NCBI RefSeq assembly: GCF_014643635.1
Contig: NZ_BMJV01000005.1
Coordinates: 248,274-312,273 of the forward strand
Origin: Salipiger pallidus
GTDB lineage: Bacteria > Pseudomonadota > Alphaproteobacteria > Rhodobacterales > Rhodobacteraceae
Length of the DNA stretch: 64,000 bases
Reading direction: 5' to 3'
Part shown: piece by piece, positions 55,493 through 64,000 of the stretch
Numbering within the stretch: position 1 is the first letter of the stretch
Layout of the letters: the number at the start of each line of letters is the position of its first letter
Made by a program: the position numbers and the translations under genes
Notes under the pieces: model-generated
Told to the model about the DNA's origin: nothing
Database searches by the model: none
What the model saw: only the letters and a program-made list of their open reading frames with translations

Positions 55493-56575
55493 ATGACCCT
55501 CACCCGCCGTACCCTGCTGCTGAGCGCCAGTTCCGCCGCCCTGCTGCCCCGCATCGCCCATGCGGCATACGCGCCCGAGCCCGAAGGCTGGCGCACATTC
55601 ACCCTTACCACCTGCGTTGAGTTGCCCCGGAGCGGCAAACCTGCGCAGGCCTGGGTGCCTGTGCCGTCCTTCGAAAGTGACGACTGGCAGCGCCTCGGGG
55701 ACACCACCTTCACCGCCGATGGGGCCGAGGCCGAGCTGGTTCAGGATGACGCTCAAGGCATCGCCTACGTCCATGCGGTCTGGGAGGCCGGTGATGCCCC
55801 CGCCGTTCTCGAGGTGACGAGCCGCGTGTCGATCCAGAGCCGCAAGGCGGATCTGTCGGCCACCGGCGCAACCTTGTCTGACGAGGCGCGCGCCCACAAC
55901 ACCGCCGCGACCGATCTCATCCCCACCACCGGTATCGTGCACGACACCGCCGAAGAGATCGTGGCAGGCGCTGACACCGACCTCGATAAGGCTCGCGCGG
56001 TCTACGACTGGGTCGTGGAAAGCTCCGAGCGCAACCCCGAGACCCGTGGCTGCGGCCTTGGCGACGTGGCGACCATGCTGCAATCGGGCGACCTTTCCGG
56101 CAAATGCGCCGACCTCAACGCGCTGTTCGTGGGCTTGGCCCGGGCGGCTGACCTGCCTGCCCGCGATCTCTACGGCCTGCGGGTGGCGCCGTCCGATTTC
56201 GGCTACAAGAGCCTTGGCGCCGGATCGACCAACGTGACCGGCGCACAGCATTGCCGCGCCGACGTGTTCATCGAAGGCGCCGGCTGGGTGCCCGCCGACC
56301 CCGCCGATGTGCGCAAGGTCATCCTGCAGGAGCCGCCCGAGACGCTGACCCTCGCAGATGACAAGGTGATCGACGCCCGCGAAGGCCTCTTCGGTGCCGC
56401 CGAGGGCAACTGGATCTGCTACAACACTGCCCATGACGTGGACCTGCCCGGCGCATCCTTCGGCACCCTGCCGTTCCTGATGTACCCGCAGGCGGAAATC
56501 GACGGCGTTGAGCAGGACAGCCTGTCGGCGGACAGTTTCGTCTACACCATCACCGCCGAGGAAGTCCCGGCCTAA
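55493..56575 (+). CDS. Tat-exported transglutaminase-like protein
   Basis: 360 residues. The leader [20 protein letters not shown] with cleavage after AHA looks like a Tat signal. The transglutaminase core has [16 protein letters not shown] (Cys205), [16 protein letters not shown] (His253) and PADPADVR (Asp269), so the Cys-His-Asp triad is intact. Such periplasmic proteins are likely peptidases or amide-bond enzymes. GGAGG precedes the ATG at 55493. It is convergent with the MATE gene; a set of three hairpins lies between. Confidence 0.88.
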   Translation: MTLTRRTLLLSASSAALLPRIAHAAYAPEPEGWRTFTLTTCVELPRSGKPAQAWVPVPSFESDDWQRLGDTTFTADGAEAELVQDDAQGIAYVHAVWEAGDAPAVLEVTSRVSIQSRKADLSATGATLSDEARAHNTAATDLIPTTGIVHDTAEEIVAGADTDLDKARAVYDWVVESSERNPETRGCGLGDVATMLQSGDLSGKCADLNALFVGLARAADLPARDLYGLRVAPSDFGYKSLGAGSTNVTGAQHCRADVFIEGAGWVPADPADVRKVILQEPPETLTLADDKVIDAREGLFGAAEGNWICYNTAHDVDLPGASFGTLPFLMYPQAEIDGVEQDSLSADSFVYTITAEEVPA

Positions 56576-56612
56576 GCCGTCAGCCCCGCCGGGGTCAGCC
56601 CGGCGCAACGAA

Positions 56613-56705
56613 GCGCCGGCCCGTCAGAGGGCCGGCGCGTGACCAAAGCGGCGGCCCATCAGCGGGCCGGCATGTGACAAGACGGCGGCCCCTCACCGGG
56701 CCGCC
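56613..56705. repeat. Three tandem hairpins between convergent genes
   Basis: Hairpin 1 (56613-56638): GCGCCGGCCC / GGGCCGGCGC, loop GTCAGA. Hairpin 2 (about 56650-56671): CGGCCC / GGGCCG core, loop ATCAGC. Hairpin 3 (56684-56705): GGCGGCCC / GGGCCGCC, loop CTCACC. They are spaced about 35 bases apart and share the linkers GTGACCAAAGC and GTGACAAGAC, so they look like a duplicated unit. The third loop contains the MATE stop codon. Confidence 0.8.
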
Positions 56706-58087
56706 GAGCGCTCCAGCGCCGGGTAGCGCAGCGCCAGCGTTCCGCCCCGCGCAAGGAACGACAGCAGCATCGCGATCCACAGTCCGTGGTTTTCCAGCGG
56801 TCCGAGCAGCACCAGCAGACAGGCGAAATACAGCCCTGCCGACAGGATCATCATGTTGCGCATGTCCCGTGACCGGGTGGCGCCGATGAAGATGCCATCA
56901 AACATCATGGCAGGTACCTGCGCGATAGGCACCGCGATCATCCACGGCAGATACCGCGCTGCCTCGGTGCGCACGCCCTCGTCCGTCGCCATGAGAGCGA
57001 TGATCTGAGGCCCCGCGACGGCCACCGCAAGCGACAGCAGAACACTGATGCCGACAGCCCAGTACGAGGTCAGCAGTGCCGAGCGGCGCAGGCTGTCCAC
57101 CCTGCCCGCACCATATGCCCGACCCACCATCGCTTCGGCGGAAAAGGCAAATCCGTCAAGGGCATAGGCGGCGATCATGAGAAACTGCATGAGGACCTGA
57201 TTGGCGGCAAGCGTGACGTCTCCGAACCGGCCTCCAACCAGCAGGAAGGACACCAGAACCGACTCGAGCAGCAGCGAGCGGATCAGGATGTCCGAGTTCA
57301 GCAGGGCCATACGCTTCAACCGCACCCGATCGAAAACCCGGGCCCAGTTGCGCGCCGCGGCATCGCGCAGCGTCTCGCGGCAGAGCCACAACCCCATGGC
57401 GAAACCGGACCATTCGGCGATGAAGGTGGCCAGCGCCACGCCCGACACGCCCCAGCCCATGCCCAGCACGAAGACCACATCGAGCACCACGTTGATGGCA
57501 TTCATCCACAGTTGCAGCACCAGCACCGCGCGGGTGCGCTCCTGCGCGATGAGCCAGCCGGTCATGCCGAATATGGCGATGGCACCGGGGGCGGACCAGA
57601 TGCGGATCGCCATGTAGTCGCGGGCCAGCGCTTCCACCTCGGGCGAAGCCGGCGAGACCGCCATGGCGGCGGCAAAGATCAACCATTGCGCGACGATCAT
57701 CACCAGCCCGCCCCCGAGGCCCACCATCAGCGCGCGAGTCAGCAGCGCCGAAACCTCTGCCCGGTCCCCGGACCCCGCCGCTTGCGCGGTTAGGCCCACT
57801 GTGCCCATCCGCAGGAAGCCGAAGATCCAGTAGATCGCCGTCAGCACGATGGACCCGATGCCCACCGCCGCGATGGGCTCAGCTGCGGGGATCTGCCCCA
57901 CGACGCCTGTGTCCACCGCCCCGAGGATCGGGACGGTAACGTTCGACAGCAGGATGGGAATCGCGATGCGCAGCACGCGGCGATGGGTCACCGCATCGGG
58001 GTCGGCCATGGTTGCCATGGGGCCGGCCTTAAGATCATCGCCCTGAGCGTTTTCAGAAGCGTCTTGCGGCATGGGATCTGTGGTCAT
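56693..58087 (-). CDS. MATE family efflux transporter (DinF type)
   Basis: 464 residues with twelve predicted helices after a hydrophilic N-terminus of about 30 residues. Family signatures are RIAIPILLSNVTVPILGAVD, QAAGSGDRAEVSALLTRAL and VTLAANQVLMQFLMIAAYAL. It exports cationic or toxic compounds by sodium or proton antiport. The ATG at 58087 is used, but a start at MATMADPDAVTH, 23 codons in, is equally possible. The stop lies within hairpin 3 of the tandem repeat. Confidence 0.92.
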   Translation of the reverse strand: MTTDPMPQDASENAQGDDLKAGPMATMADPDAVTHRRVLRIAIPILLSNVTVPILGAVDTGVVGQIPAAEPIAAVGIGSIVLTAIYWIFGFLRMGTVGLTAQAAGSGDRAEVSALLTRALMVGLGGGLVMIVAQWLIFAAAMAVSPASPEVEALARDYMAIRIWSAPGAIAIFGMTGWLIAQERTRAVLVLQLWMNAINVVLDVVFVLGMGWGVSGVALATFIAEWSGFAMGLWLCRETLRDAAARNWARVFDRVRLKRMALLNSDILIRSLLLESVLVSFLLVGGRFGDVTLAANQVLMQFLMIAAYALDGFAFSAEAMVGRAYGAGRVDSLRRSALLTSYWAVGISVLLSLAVAVAGPQIIALMATDEGVRTEAARYLPWMIAVPIAQVPAMMFDGIFIGATRSRDMRNMMILSAGLYFACLLVLLGPLENHGLWIAMLLSFLARGGTLALRYPALERSAAR

Positions 58088-58243
58088 CGGCTCGGCCTTT
58101 GCAAGGCGGCCGGTGCAGCACGCCTGTCATTGGGGCGGGTGCGCCGGGAAAGCCGTTCGCACACATACGGGTGATCCCTTTGCGATAGACCAGCCAGCCC
58201 CGCCCGTGCAAGCGGCGAAACCGGCTCACACCTTCCCGGTCCG

Positions 58244-58753
58244 TCAGTCTTCGCGGAGGGGCATCAGGAAATGTGCGTTCGCCTGCGCTATGGGCCGTCC
58301 GTGGTTGTCCTGCCACGCCTCGGCATGGACCGACGCATAGCGCCGCCCCGAGCGTGTCACCGAGGCCCGCGCATAGGCATCGCGCGGCAGACCCGAACGC
58401 AAGTAGTCCACCGAGAAATCGATGGTCTTGGGCAGGCGCGGCAGCTCTCCGGCCTCGAGCTGGTCGAGTGTCAGGAGCCCACTTTCCACGTCCTCCCACA
58501 TCATCGTCCAGCTGAGGCTGATGATCGCCGTCACCTCGAGGAAGGCCGCAGTGACACCGCCGTGCAGGGCCGGAAGATAGGGGTTGCCGATGAGCTTCTC
58601 GTCATAGGCCAGCACGCCGGTCAGCTCGTCCCCGCGGCGGTCGAAGCTGATGCCCAGAAAGCCCACGTAGGGCACGCGGTCGGCAAGCGCCCGCAACGCG
58701 GCATCCCGGCGCTGCTTGACCACCTGAACGGGATCGGGGGGACGGCGGCTCAT
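58244..58753 (-). CDS. Hotdog-fold thioesterase (PaaI family), second of a pair
   Basis: 169 residues. The hotdog motif is NPYLPALHGGVTAAFLEVTA with a long central helix, and IDFSVDYLRSGLPRDAYARA follows. It is related to, but longer than, the gene just upstream. It probably hydrolyses acyl-CoA esters in the cytoplasm. The ATG at 58753 overlaps the stop of the upstream thioesterase by ATGA. Confidence 0.9.
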   Translation of the reverse strand: MSRRPPDPVQVVKQRRDAALRALADRVPYVGFLGISFDRRGDELTGVLAYDEKLIGNPYLPALHGGVTAAFLEVTAIISLSWTMMWEDVESGLLTLDQLEAGELPRLPKTIDFSVDYLRSGLPRDAYARASVTRSGRRYASVHAEAWQDNHGRPIAQANAHFLMPLRED

Positions 58754-59190
58754 GACGTCACCTCCGGGCGCCGGGGCTCGACCGTGAAGGTGCCCGTGGC
58801 GGTGGCGACCGGCTGTGACGGGTCGGAATCGTGCGCGGTGGCGCGCACGAAGGCGACGGCCCGGGTGATATGGTAGCATTCAGCGCGGGCGGTGATGGCA
58901 TCGCCAGGCTTTGCCCCCCGCAGGTAGTCGATGCGCAGGCTGATGGTCGCAGTGCCGCCGGGGCTCGTGGGATGGGCCATGGTGGCCGCGCCGCCGCAGG
59001 TGTCCATGAGGGTCGATACCGCGCCACCATGGATCACCCCGGTATCGGGATCGCCCACGAGGGCGGGATCATAGGGCATGCGGATCACCGCGACGCCGTC
59101 CTCTATCTGAAGGATGTCCATGCCCAGCGCCCGCGCCTGCGGGATAAGCTCGATGAACTGCCGGGCCAGCTCGGTCTTGTCAGCGCACAT
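58750..59190 (-). CDS. Hotdog-fold thioesterase (PaaI family), first of a pair
   Basis: 146 residues. DPDTGVIHGGAVSTLMDTCG is the PaaI-type active-site segment (the aspartate in the helix acts as base), followed by SLRIDYLRGAKPGDAITARA. It is likely an acyl-CoA thioesterase. It is coupled to its paralogue and divergent from the MerR regulator at 59306, close to a beta-oxidation cluster, which fits acyl-CoA substrates. Confidence 0.92.
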   Translation of the reverse strand: MCADKTELARQFIELIPQARALGMDILQIEDGVAVIRMPYDPALVGDPDTGVIHGGAVSTLMDTCGGAATMAHPTSPGGTATISLRIDYLRGAKPGDAITARAECYHITRAVAFVRATAHDSDPSQPVATATGTFTVEPRRPEVTS

Positions 59191-59305
59191 AGCGCGTCTC
59201 CTGTCCGTGATGCCCTGCCTTTATGCGGGCCGGGCCAAGGCTGCGCAAGCCTGCTTGCCCTGCCCGTGCGGCGGGACTAGGTTCGCCCCGAGCAAGGAGG
59301 AGCAC

Positions 59306-59677
59306 ATGACCGACACCCGTCTGAATTTCAAGGAAATGTGCGCCAAGTTCGAGGTCACGCCCCGCACGCTGCGCTATTACGAGTACATCGAGCTTCTGTC
59401 GCCCGAGCGCGACGGTCGGTCGCGCTTTTACGGCCCGCGCGAAGTGGCGCGCATGGTCCTGATCCTGCGCGGGCGCAAGTTCGGCTTCCAGCTCGAGGAC
59501 ATCCGACAGTGGCTCGAGATGCGCGACCGCGAGGGATCGCGGGCGCAGATGCAGGAGTGGGTGAAGATGGCCGACCGCCAGTTGGCCGAGCTTGACGACC
59601 AGCGCCGCCAGCTCGAGGAAGCCCGCGCCGAGCTTCAGGTGCTGCGCGACGACACGGCCGCCTCGCTCGAAGGCTGA
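59306..59677 (+). CDS. MerR-family transcriptional regulator (first)
   Basis: 123 residues. The winged helix-turn-helix reads FKEMCAKFEVTPRTLRYYEY, followed by ELLSPERDGRSRFYGPREVA and a C-terminal coiled coil (LAELDDQRRQLEEARAELQV). AAGGAGG lies six bases before the ATG. It lacks metal-binding cysteines, so it resembles the MerR proteins that control fatty-acid or branched-chain amino-acid catabolism in Alphaproteobacteria. A second, related regulator follows. Confidence 0.93.
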   Translation: MTDTRLNFKEMCAKFEVTPRTLRYYEYIELLSPERDGRSRFYGPREVARMVLILRGRKFGFQLEDIRQWLEMRDREGSRAQMQEWVKMADRQLAELDDQRRQLEEARAELQVLRDDTAASLEG

Positions 59678-59901
59678 TTTCGCCGGACAGCGTTGCAGCC
59701 GGTCTTTCACTTCGGGCGGAGGCAACGCCCGCCAGCCTCCAGAGCTCCCGGAAGAGCACTTCTGCCATACGCCCAGCCTCATTGACGGTGTTCACTTCCG
59801 ACTGCATGTAACCAGGTCACGCGCTGCCCGCGCCGTGACTGGCGGCAGCACTGGGCCTGGACCCGACGCTCGGGTCGGGCGCTGATTTCGTGCGCAAGGA
59901 A

Positions 59902-59980
59902 CTTACCTTTACGCGAAGTGACGCAAAAGGAAGTTACGTCAACTTATAAGTGACGCGGCGTCCCTGTTACGTCAACGTGA
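59902..59980. promoter_or_regulatory. Cluster of operator-like sites before the second MerR gene
   Basis: Within 79 bases there are CTTACCTTTACGCGAAG (59902-59918), the palindromic AAGTT-ACGTC-AACTT (59931-59945) and TGTTACGTCAACGTGA (59965-59980). AAGTGACGC is repeated at 59916 and 59948. The TTACGTCAA core resembles known operators of MerR-type catabolic regulators. It is the only A+T-rich part of the 368-base gap between the regulators; no gene is seen in the remainder (59678-59890). Confidence 0.6.
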
Positions 59981-60045
59981 TTTCCCATTGTACGACGGTC
60001 TCGTATAGCACACCTCCCGCTGCATCCTGACGCAACGAGAGGTTC

Positions 60046-60453
60046 ATGGCCCCGATGAGCGAAGAGACATTGATGACCATCCGCGAGATGTGCGACCAGT
60101 TCGACGTGACGCCCCGCACCCTTCGGTTCTACGAGCAGAAGGAACTGCTGTTCCCGCGCCGTGACGGCCAGAAACGGCTGTTCTCGCGTCGTGACCGAGC
60201 GCGGCTCAAGCTGATCCTGCGTGGCAAGCGTTTCGGGTTCAGTCTCGAAGAGATCCGCCAGCTGCTCGACCTCTACGACATGGGGGACGAACAGCACACC
60301 CAGATCGCCCGCACCTACGAGATCGCGCAGGCCCGCCTTGAGGATCTGCAGCGCCAGCGTGACGAGCTGGACGGCGCGATAGACGATCTCAAGGAACAGC
60401 TGGCCTGGGGCGAGCGCATGCTTGCCCAGCTACAGACGAAGCGGGCCGGGTAA
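60046..60453 (+). CDS. MerR-family transcriptional regulator (second)
   Basis: 135 residues. It has the same layout as the first regulator: [20 protein letters not shown], then [20 protein letters not shown] and a coiled coil ([20 protein letters not shown]). The two are clearly paralogues. GAGAGG precedes the ATG at 60046; an internal ATG at 60055 is an alternative. It is followed after 55 bases by the acyl-CoA dehydrogenase gene and so is probably its local regulator. Confidence 0.93.
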   Translation: MAPMSEETLMTIREMCDQFDVTPRTLRFYEQKELLFPRRDGQKRLFSRRDRARLKLILRGKRFGFSLEEIRQLLDLYDMGDEQHTQIARTYEIAQARLEDLQRQRDELDGAIDDLKEQLAWGERMLAQLQTKRAG

Positions 60454-60508
60454 CACCGGCCCGTCAAAAGCCCTCAGAGGCAGGATACGGCACCGAGGAG
60501 GAGCAAGG

Positions 60509-62287
60509 ATGCCAGTCTACACCGCCCCCGTACAGGACATGCAGTTCCTGTTGCACGACGTCCTCGACATCGGCAGCACCGGCATTCCCGGTTATGACGA
60601 GCTGGACCGCGACACTACCAGCGCGATCCTTGAGGAGGCCGCGAAACTGGCCGAGAACGTGCTCGCCCCGCTCAACCCCGTGGGCGATTCCGAGGGTTGC
60701 CGGCTGGAGAACGGTGTGGTGCGCACCCCCACCGGCTTCAAAGCGGCGTTCGACCAGGTCCGGGACGGAGGCTGGACGGCGCTTGATTGCGATCCCGAGT
60801 ATGGTGGTCAGGGCCTGCCCTACCTCGTGTCGACCGCTGTGGGCGAGATGTTCAGCTCTGCCAACATGGCGTTCAACATGTACCAGGGTCTGACCCATGG
60901 GGCCTACAACGCCATCCACGCCCACGGCTCGCCCGAACAGAAGGCCATGTACCTGCCCAAAATGGTCAGCTGCAAATGGGGCGGCACCATGAACCTGACC
61001 GAGCCGCAATGCGGCACTGACCTTGGTCTCATCCGCACCAAAGCGGTGCCCGCCGAAGATGGCAGCTACCGGATCACCGGCCAGAAGATCTGGATCTCCG
61101 CCGGAGAGCACGACATGGTGGAGAACATCATCCACCTCGTCTTGGCCCGCTTGCCCGATGCTCCCGCAGGGGTGAAGGGGATTTCGCTCTTCATCGTGCC
61201 GAAGTTCCTCGTGAACGAGGATGGCAGCCTTGGGGCGCGCAACCAGCTCTCCTGCGGCGGGCTCGAGAGCAAGATGGGCATCCACGGCAACGCCACCTGC
61301 GTGATGAACTACGACGGTGCCACGGGCTTCCTGATCGGCGAGCCGCACAAGGGCATGCGCGCCATGTTCACCATGATGAACGAAGCGCGTCTGGGCGTCG
61401 GCTTGCAGGGGATGGCGCAGGGGGCCGTGGCCTACCAGAATGCGCTGGGGTTCGCCCGCGAACGGCAGCAGGGCCGCGCGGTAACCAGGACCGCGTCTCC
61501 AGATCAGCCTGCCGACACCATCATGGTGCACCCGGACGTGCGCCGGAACCTCATGGACCAAAAAGCGCTTACCGAGGGCGCCCGTGCGTTCGTATACTGG
61601 GGCGCCATGCTCATCGACCGGGCGCACCGCAACGAGGACGCTCAGGCGCTGGGTCTGATCTCGCTTCTGACGCCGGTCATCAAGGGGTTCCTCACGGACA
61701 AAGGCTTTGACACCTGTGTGCTGGCGCAGCAGACGCTGGGCGGCTCGGGGTTCACCCGCGAGTGGGGGCTGGAGCAGTTCGTGCGCGACGCCCGGATCAC
61801 TATGATCTACGAGGGCACCAACGGGGTGCAGTCGCTCGACCTCGTCGGGCGAAAGCTGGCGCAGGACGGCGGCAAGCACGTCATGGGCTTCTTCGATCTG
61901 GTGAAGACCTTCATCGCCGAGAACAAAGGCAAGGACGAAGCCTTCGATGCGCAGTTCCTCGAGCCTCTCAAGGCGGCGAGTAAGGATCTGCAGGCGGCGG
62001 GCATGTTCTTCATGCAATCGGGAATCAAGGACCCGAACGAGGCACTGTCTGGCTCCTATGATTTCATGCACCTCTTCGGACATGTCTGCCTTGGCCTCAT
62101 GTGGTCGCGTATGGCGCTTGCGGCGACGTCCGGGCTGGAGGCTGGTGGTGACAAGGCGTTCCTGAACGCCAAGCTTGCCACCGGGCGCTATTACATGGCC
62201 CGGCAACTGCCCGCCACGGCGCTGCACCTTGCCCGCATCCAAAGCGGCGCGGCGCCAGTGATGGCCCTTGACGAGGCCGCCTTCTGA
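60509..62287 (+). CDS. Acyl-CoA dehydrogenase (large, C-terminal-extended form)
   Basis: 592 residues, the long FadE-like form with a C-terminal helical extension. FAD and substrate signatures are [20 protein letters not shown] and [20 protein letters not shown]; the catalytic glutamate is in [19 protein letters not shown]. It introduces the first double bond in beta-oxidation of acyl-CoAs. The chosen ATG gives the conserved [20 protein letters not shown] start, with GAGGAGG nearby. It forms an operon with the downstream small gene and probably the thiolase. Confidence 0.95.
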   Translation: MPVYTAPVQDMQFLLHDVLDIGSTGIPGYDELDRDTTSAILEEAAKLAENVLAPLNPVGDSEGCRLENGVVRTPTGFKAAFDQVRDGGWTALDCDPEYGGQGLPYLVSTAVGEMFSSANMAFNMYQGLTHGAYNAIHAHGSPEQKAMYLPKMVSCKWGGTMNLTEPQCGTDLGLIRTKAVPAEDGSYRITGQKIWISAGEHDMVENIIHLVLARLPDAPAGVKGISLFIVPKFLVNEDGSLGARNQLSCGGLESKMGIHGNATCVMNYDGATGFLIGEPHKGMRAMFTMMNEARLGVGLQGMAQGAVAYQNALGFARERQQGRAVTRTASPDQPADTIMVHPDVRRNLMDQKALTEGARAFVYWGAMLIDRAHRNEDAQALGLISLLTPVIKGFLTDKGFDTCVLAQQTLGGSGFTREWGLEQFVRDARITMIYEGTNGVQSLDLVGRKLAQDGGKHVMGFFDLVKTFIAENKGKDEAFDAQFLEPLKAASKDLQAAGMFFMQSGIKDPNEALSGSYDFMHLFGHVCLGLMWSRMALAATSGLEAGGDKAFLNAKLATGRYYMARQLPATALHLARIQSGAAPVMALDEAAF

Positions 62288-62335
62288 CCGGGACGGTGGG
62301 CAGCAATTGCCCACCTCCCCCAAAAGGAGCTTCTG

Positions 62336-62548
62336 ATGCCCAAACGCTTCCGCCTGACCCGCCGCCTGAACCTTGCCATGACCGAGGACGGCTACCGCGG
62401 CCTCAGGGCCTTTGCGGCGGAAGCCGGGCTCGATGAAGGCGAGGCGCTGTCGTTCCTCTTCGAGAACTTCAGCAGTGTCACCGACGACGAACTTCTGGGC
62501 CACCGGCTGCGCCTCTTCAATGCGGAGCTCGAGGAACGCAAACGCTGA
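62336..62548 (+). CDS. Small conserved hypothetical protein in the beta-oxidation cluster
   Basis: 70 residues: MPKRFRLTRRLNLAMTEDGY, then RGLRAFAAEAGLDEGEALSF and a charged end. It looks like a small helical protein with an N-terminal basic patch, somewhat like a ribbon-helix-helix domain, but I do not recognise the family. AAAAGGAG lies nine bases before the ATG. It follows the dehydrogenase after 48 bases and probably shares its transcript. Confidence 0.72.
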   Translation: MPKRFRLTRRLNLAMTEDGYRGLRAFAAEAGLDEGEALSFLFENFSSVTDDELLGHRLRLFNAELEERKR

Positions 62549-63020
62549 GGTACGTTCGTTAGCCGGAGCCGACCATGAACGGAGAGAAATATCAGCTGAC
62601 GGTTCTCGACTGGCCCTGTTCGTACCCGGGCCGAGAAGATGCAGACTGGCGACATCCGCATCCATGCCGATGCGGAGCACTGACGGAAAGGGCGAAAAGG
62701 TGCGTATCTGGAGAGAGAAGAAGAGCAGGCCGCACATCGGGCCCGGCCTTCGGGCTGCAGTCGGTCCGCTCTTCCCCGTGTCACCCCGTCCCCCGTCCAG
62801 CCCGACCGGCGGATCAATCCCCGACGTAACACAGGCCGGGGGGCGGGGCTTCTCCTCTTGCGGTCATCGGCTCGCTAGCTTGTACCGCGTGAACAGCATG
62901 GCCCACGCATGATTAAGTCCCGGTTACCGCCGCCCCCAGTTCGGGTGCGCTCCTGCGTTTCTTCTCTTTTCAAATACGCACCCGCCACGGTGCCGCCAAA
63001 ATGACCAAGGGAGGTCCTGA
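62549..63020. other. Intergenic region before the GST-like gene
   Basis: No convincing gene is visible. A frame at 62575-62829 is open but has no recognisable content and atypical codon use. The right half holds a partial, inverted copy of the dispersed repeat (62957-62984). GGGAGG at 63010-63015 serves the gene at 63021. Confidence 0.4.
62957..62984 (-). repeat. Dispersed intergenic repeat, tail fragment (inverted)
   Basis: Plus strand TTTCTTCTCTTTTCAAATAC then GCACCCG corresponds, inverted, to the GTATTT...AAGAGAAGAAG tail of copies 1 and 2. The GC-rich palindromic part is absent or degenerate. Confidence 0.5.
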
Positions 63021-63659
63021 ATGACCATCAAGCTCTACTGCTTCGGAGAATCCGGAAACGCCTACAAGGCGGCGCTGCCGCTCGAGCTTTCGGGGCTGGA
63101 CTGGGAGCCGGTGAAGGTTGATTTCTTCGGCGGCGAGACCCGCTCGCCAGAATACCTGCAAAACGTCAACGAGATGGGTGAGGCCCCGGTGATGGTGGAC
63201 GGGGACGTAAGGCTCACCCAGTCCGGCGTTATCCAGATGTATGTCACAGAAAAGACCGGCCGGTTCGGCGGCGAGACTCCCGAGGAGGCGCGCGAGGTCA
63301 TGCGCTGGTGCTTCTGGGACAATCACAAGCTCAGCTCGCAAGCCGGGATGACTCGTTTTTTGATGAACTTCCTTCCCGAAGCCAAGCGTCCCGAGGGCGT
63401 CATCCCGTTTGCCCAAGGCCGCCTCAGGGCCGCCTACAAGACGCTCGACGCGCATCTCGAGGGGCGCGAGTGGATGGTGGGCGGCGGGCCGACCAATGCG
63501 GACTTCTCATGCTGCGGCTACCTGTTCTATCCAGAGCCCTTCGGTTTTGTCCGAAGCGACTGGCCGCAAATCGACCGGTGGCTTTCGAACATCGAAGGGC
63601 TCGATGGCTGGAAACATCCCTACGACCTCATGCCCGGATCACCCGCTGATCGCGCCTGA
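63021..63659 (+). CDS. Glutathione S-transferase-like protein
   Basis: 212 residues. The N-terminal thioredoxin-like domain begins MTIKLYCFGESGNAYKAALP, with NEMGEAPVMVDGDVRLTQSG carrying the cis-proline and glutathione-binding loop. The C-terminal helical domain contains HLEGREWMVGGGPTNADFSC. It lies in the beta-oxidation cluster between the dehydrogenase and the thiolase; a role in detoxifying reactive intermediates is possible. The substrate is unknown. Confidence 0.88.
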   Translation: MTIKLYCFGESGNAYKAALPLELSGLDWEPVKVDFFGGETRSPEYLQNVNEMGEAPVMVDGDVRLTQSGVIQMYVTEKTGRFGGETPEEAREVMRWCFWDNHKLSSQAGMTRFLMNFLPEAKRPEGVIPFAQGRLRAAYKTLDAHLEGREWMVGGGPTNADFSCCGYLFYPEPFGFVRSDWPQIDRWLSNIEGLDGWKHPYDLMPGSPADRA

Positions 63660-63731
63660 TACATCCGAGACACGATCATGATCGCGGCCCCTCATGGGGC
63701 GGCGGACATCCCACGGAGGAGACACAATCCA

Positions 63732-64000
63732 ATGACCGACGCCTATATCTTCGACGCCATACGCACCCCGCGCGGCAAGGGCCGCAAGGACGGCGCCCTG
63801 CACGAGGTCACCAGCCTGCGGCTCTCGGCGCTGACGCTCGACGCGCTGGCAGAGCGCAACAACCTCGAGGGCCACGCGGTCGAGGACGTGATCTGGGGCA
63901 ATGTCACGCAGGTGGGCGAACAGGGCGGCTGCCTCGCGCGGTCGGCAGTGCTGGCCTCCGAGCTTGATGAGCGCATTCCTGGCCTCTCGGTCAATCGCTT
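63732..64000 (+). CDS. Acetyl-CoA acyltransferase (thiolase), N-terminal part (cut by window edge)
   Basis: 89 codons are present: MTDAYIFDAIRTPRGKGRKD, then GALHEVTSLRLSALTLDALA and IWGNVTQVGEQGGCLARSAV. This is the FadA/3-ketoacyl-CoA thiolase start, just short of the active-site cysteine. It would cleave 3-ketoacyl-CoA at the end of each beta-oxidation round. GGAGGAG lies about twelve bases upstream of the ATG. Confidence 0.93.
   Translation, partial: MTDAYIFDAIRTPRGKGRKDGALHEVTSLRLSALTLDALAERNNLEGHAVEDVIWGNVTQVGEQGGCLARSAVLASELDERIPGLSVNR

Noticed and set aside
62575-62829. Plus-strand open frame of 84 codons after the small beta-oxidation gene
   Set aside because: Composition is Arg/Pro/Ser-rich like a GC-driven shadow frame, with no recognisable motif.

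Overview
The window is a stretch of high-G+C alphaproteobacterial chromosome. Gene content and order point to the Rhodobacteraceae (Rhodobacter/Roseobacter lineage). Supporting markers are the contiguous dusB(nifR3)-ntrB-ntrC-ntrY-ntrX cluster, the argS - SPOR protein - nagZ order, hfq-hflX, the aerobic cobaltochelatase pair cobS/cobT, trmFO, and a MerR-controlled acyl-CoA dehydrogenase cluster. I see no insertion sequence, integrase, CRISPR array, rRNA or tRNA gene. It reads as core chromosome with a few lineage-specific islands.

Layout. 0-3.1 kb: envelope and translation genes on the minus strand (nagZ 5' end, SPOR protein, argS). 3.3-8.4 kb: an OsmC-family protein with a clear terminator, a 3-hydroxyisobutyrate-dehydrogenase-like enzyme, then a penicillin-acylase-family hydrolase coupled to a small-molecule kinase. 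8.4-22.3 kb: a long run of minus-strand genes: a FUSC membrane protein, hflX, hfq, trkH, trkA, a predicted cysteine-peptidase-like lipoprotein, and the nitrogen regulators ntrX, ntrY, ntrC, ntrB and dusB. 22.5-24.6 kb: isoprenoid and phospholipid genes (ispD, ispF, pgpA) and a CinA-type amidase. 24.6-32.3 kb: housekeeping genes (coq10-like, hpt, trmFO, gluQ), tiny membrane proteins, a class II cytochrome c and a stand-alone CofD/YvcK-like protein. This part includes two gene-poor stretches, at 25.1-25.9 and 31.9-32.3 kb.

32.3-38.3 kb: a complete peptide-type ABC importer, with a fused double ATPase divergent from the binding protein and two permeases. 38.4-40.3 kb: an ECF sigma factor, its anti-sigma factor and, downstream on the same strand, three very small ORFs, two of them cysteine-containing. 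40.5-44.4 kb: cobS and cobT, separated by two tandem paralogous secreted proteins. 44.6-48.9 kb: a TRAP transporter and a convergent FAD-linked oxidase. 48.9-59.2 kb: a CLC-family protein, a CHAP lipoprotein, a DUF427 protein, an aminopeptidase P, trpB, a Tat-exported transglutaminase-like protein, a MATE exporter and two hotdog thioesterases. 59.3-64 kb: two MerR regulators around an operator-rich region, then acyl-CoA dehydrogenase, a small protein, a GST-like protein and the start of a thiolase. Together these look like a regulated beta-oxidation operon.

The observations I think most deserve follow-up are these. Both sigma54-type regulators (NtrC and NtrX) lack the GAFTGA loop. Two small secreted paralogues sit inside the cobaltochelatase locus. 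A lipoprotein translationally coupled to ntrX carries an apparent Cys-His-Asp triad. A short intergenic repeat family occurs at four sites. Three tandem hairpins lie between convergent genes at 56.6 kb. A dense array of related sites precedes the second MerR gene. All functions are inferred from reading the sequence; no database search was run.
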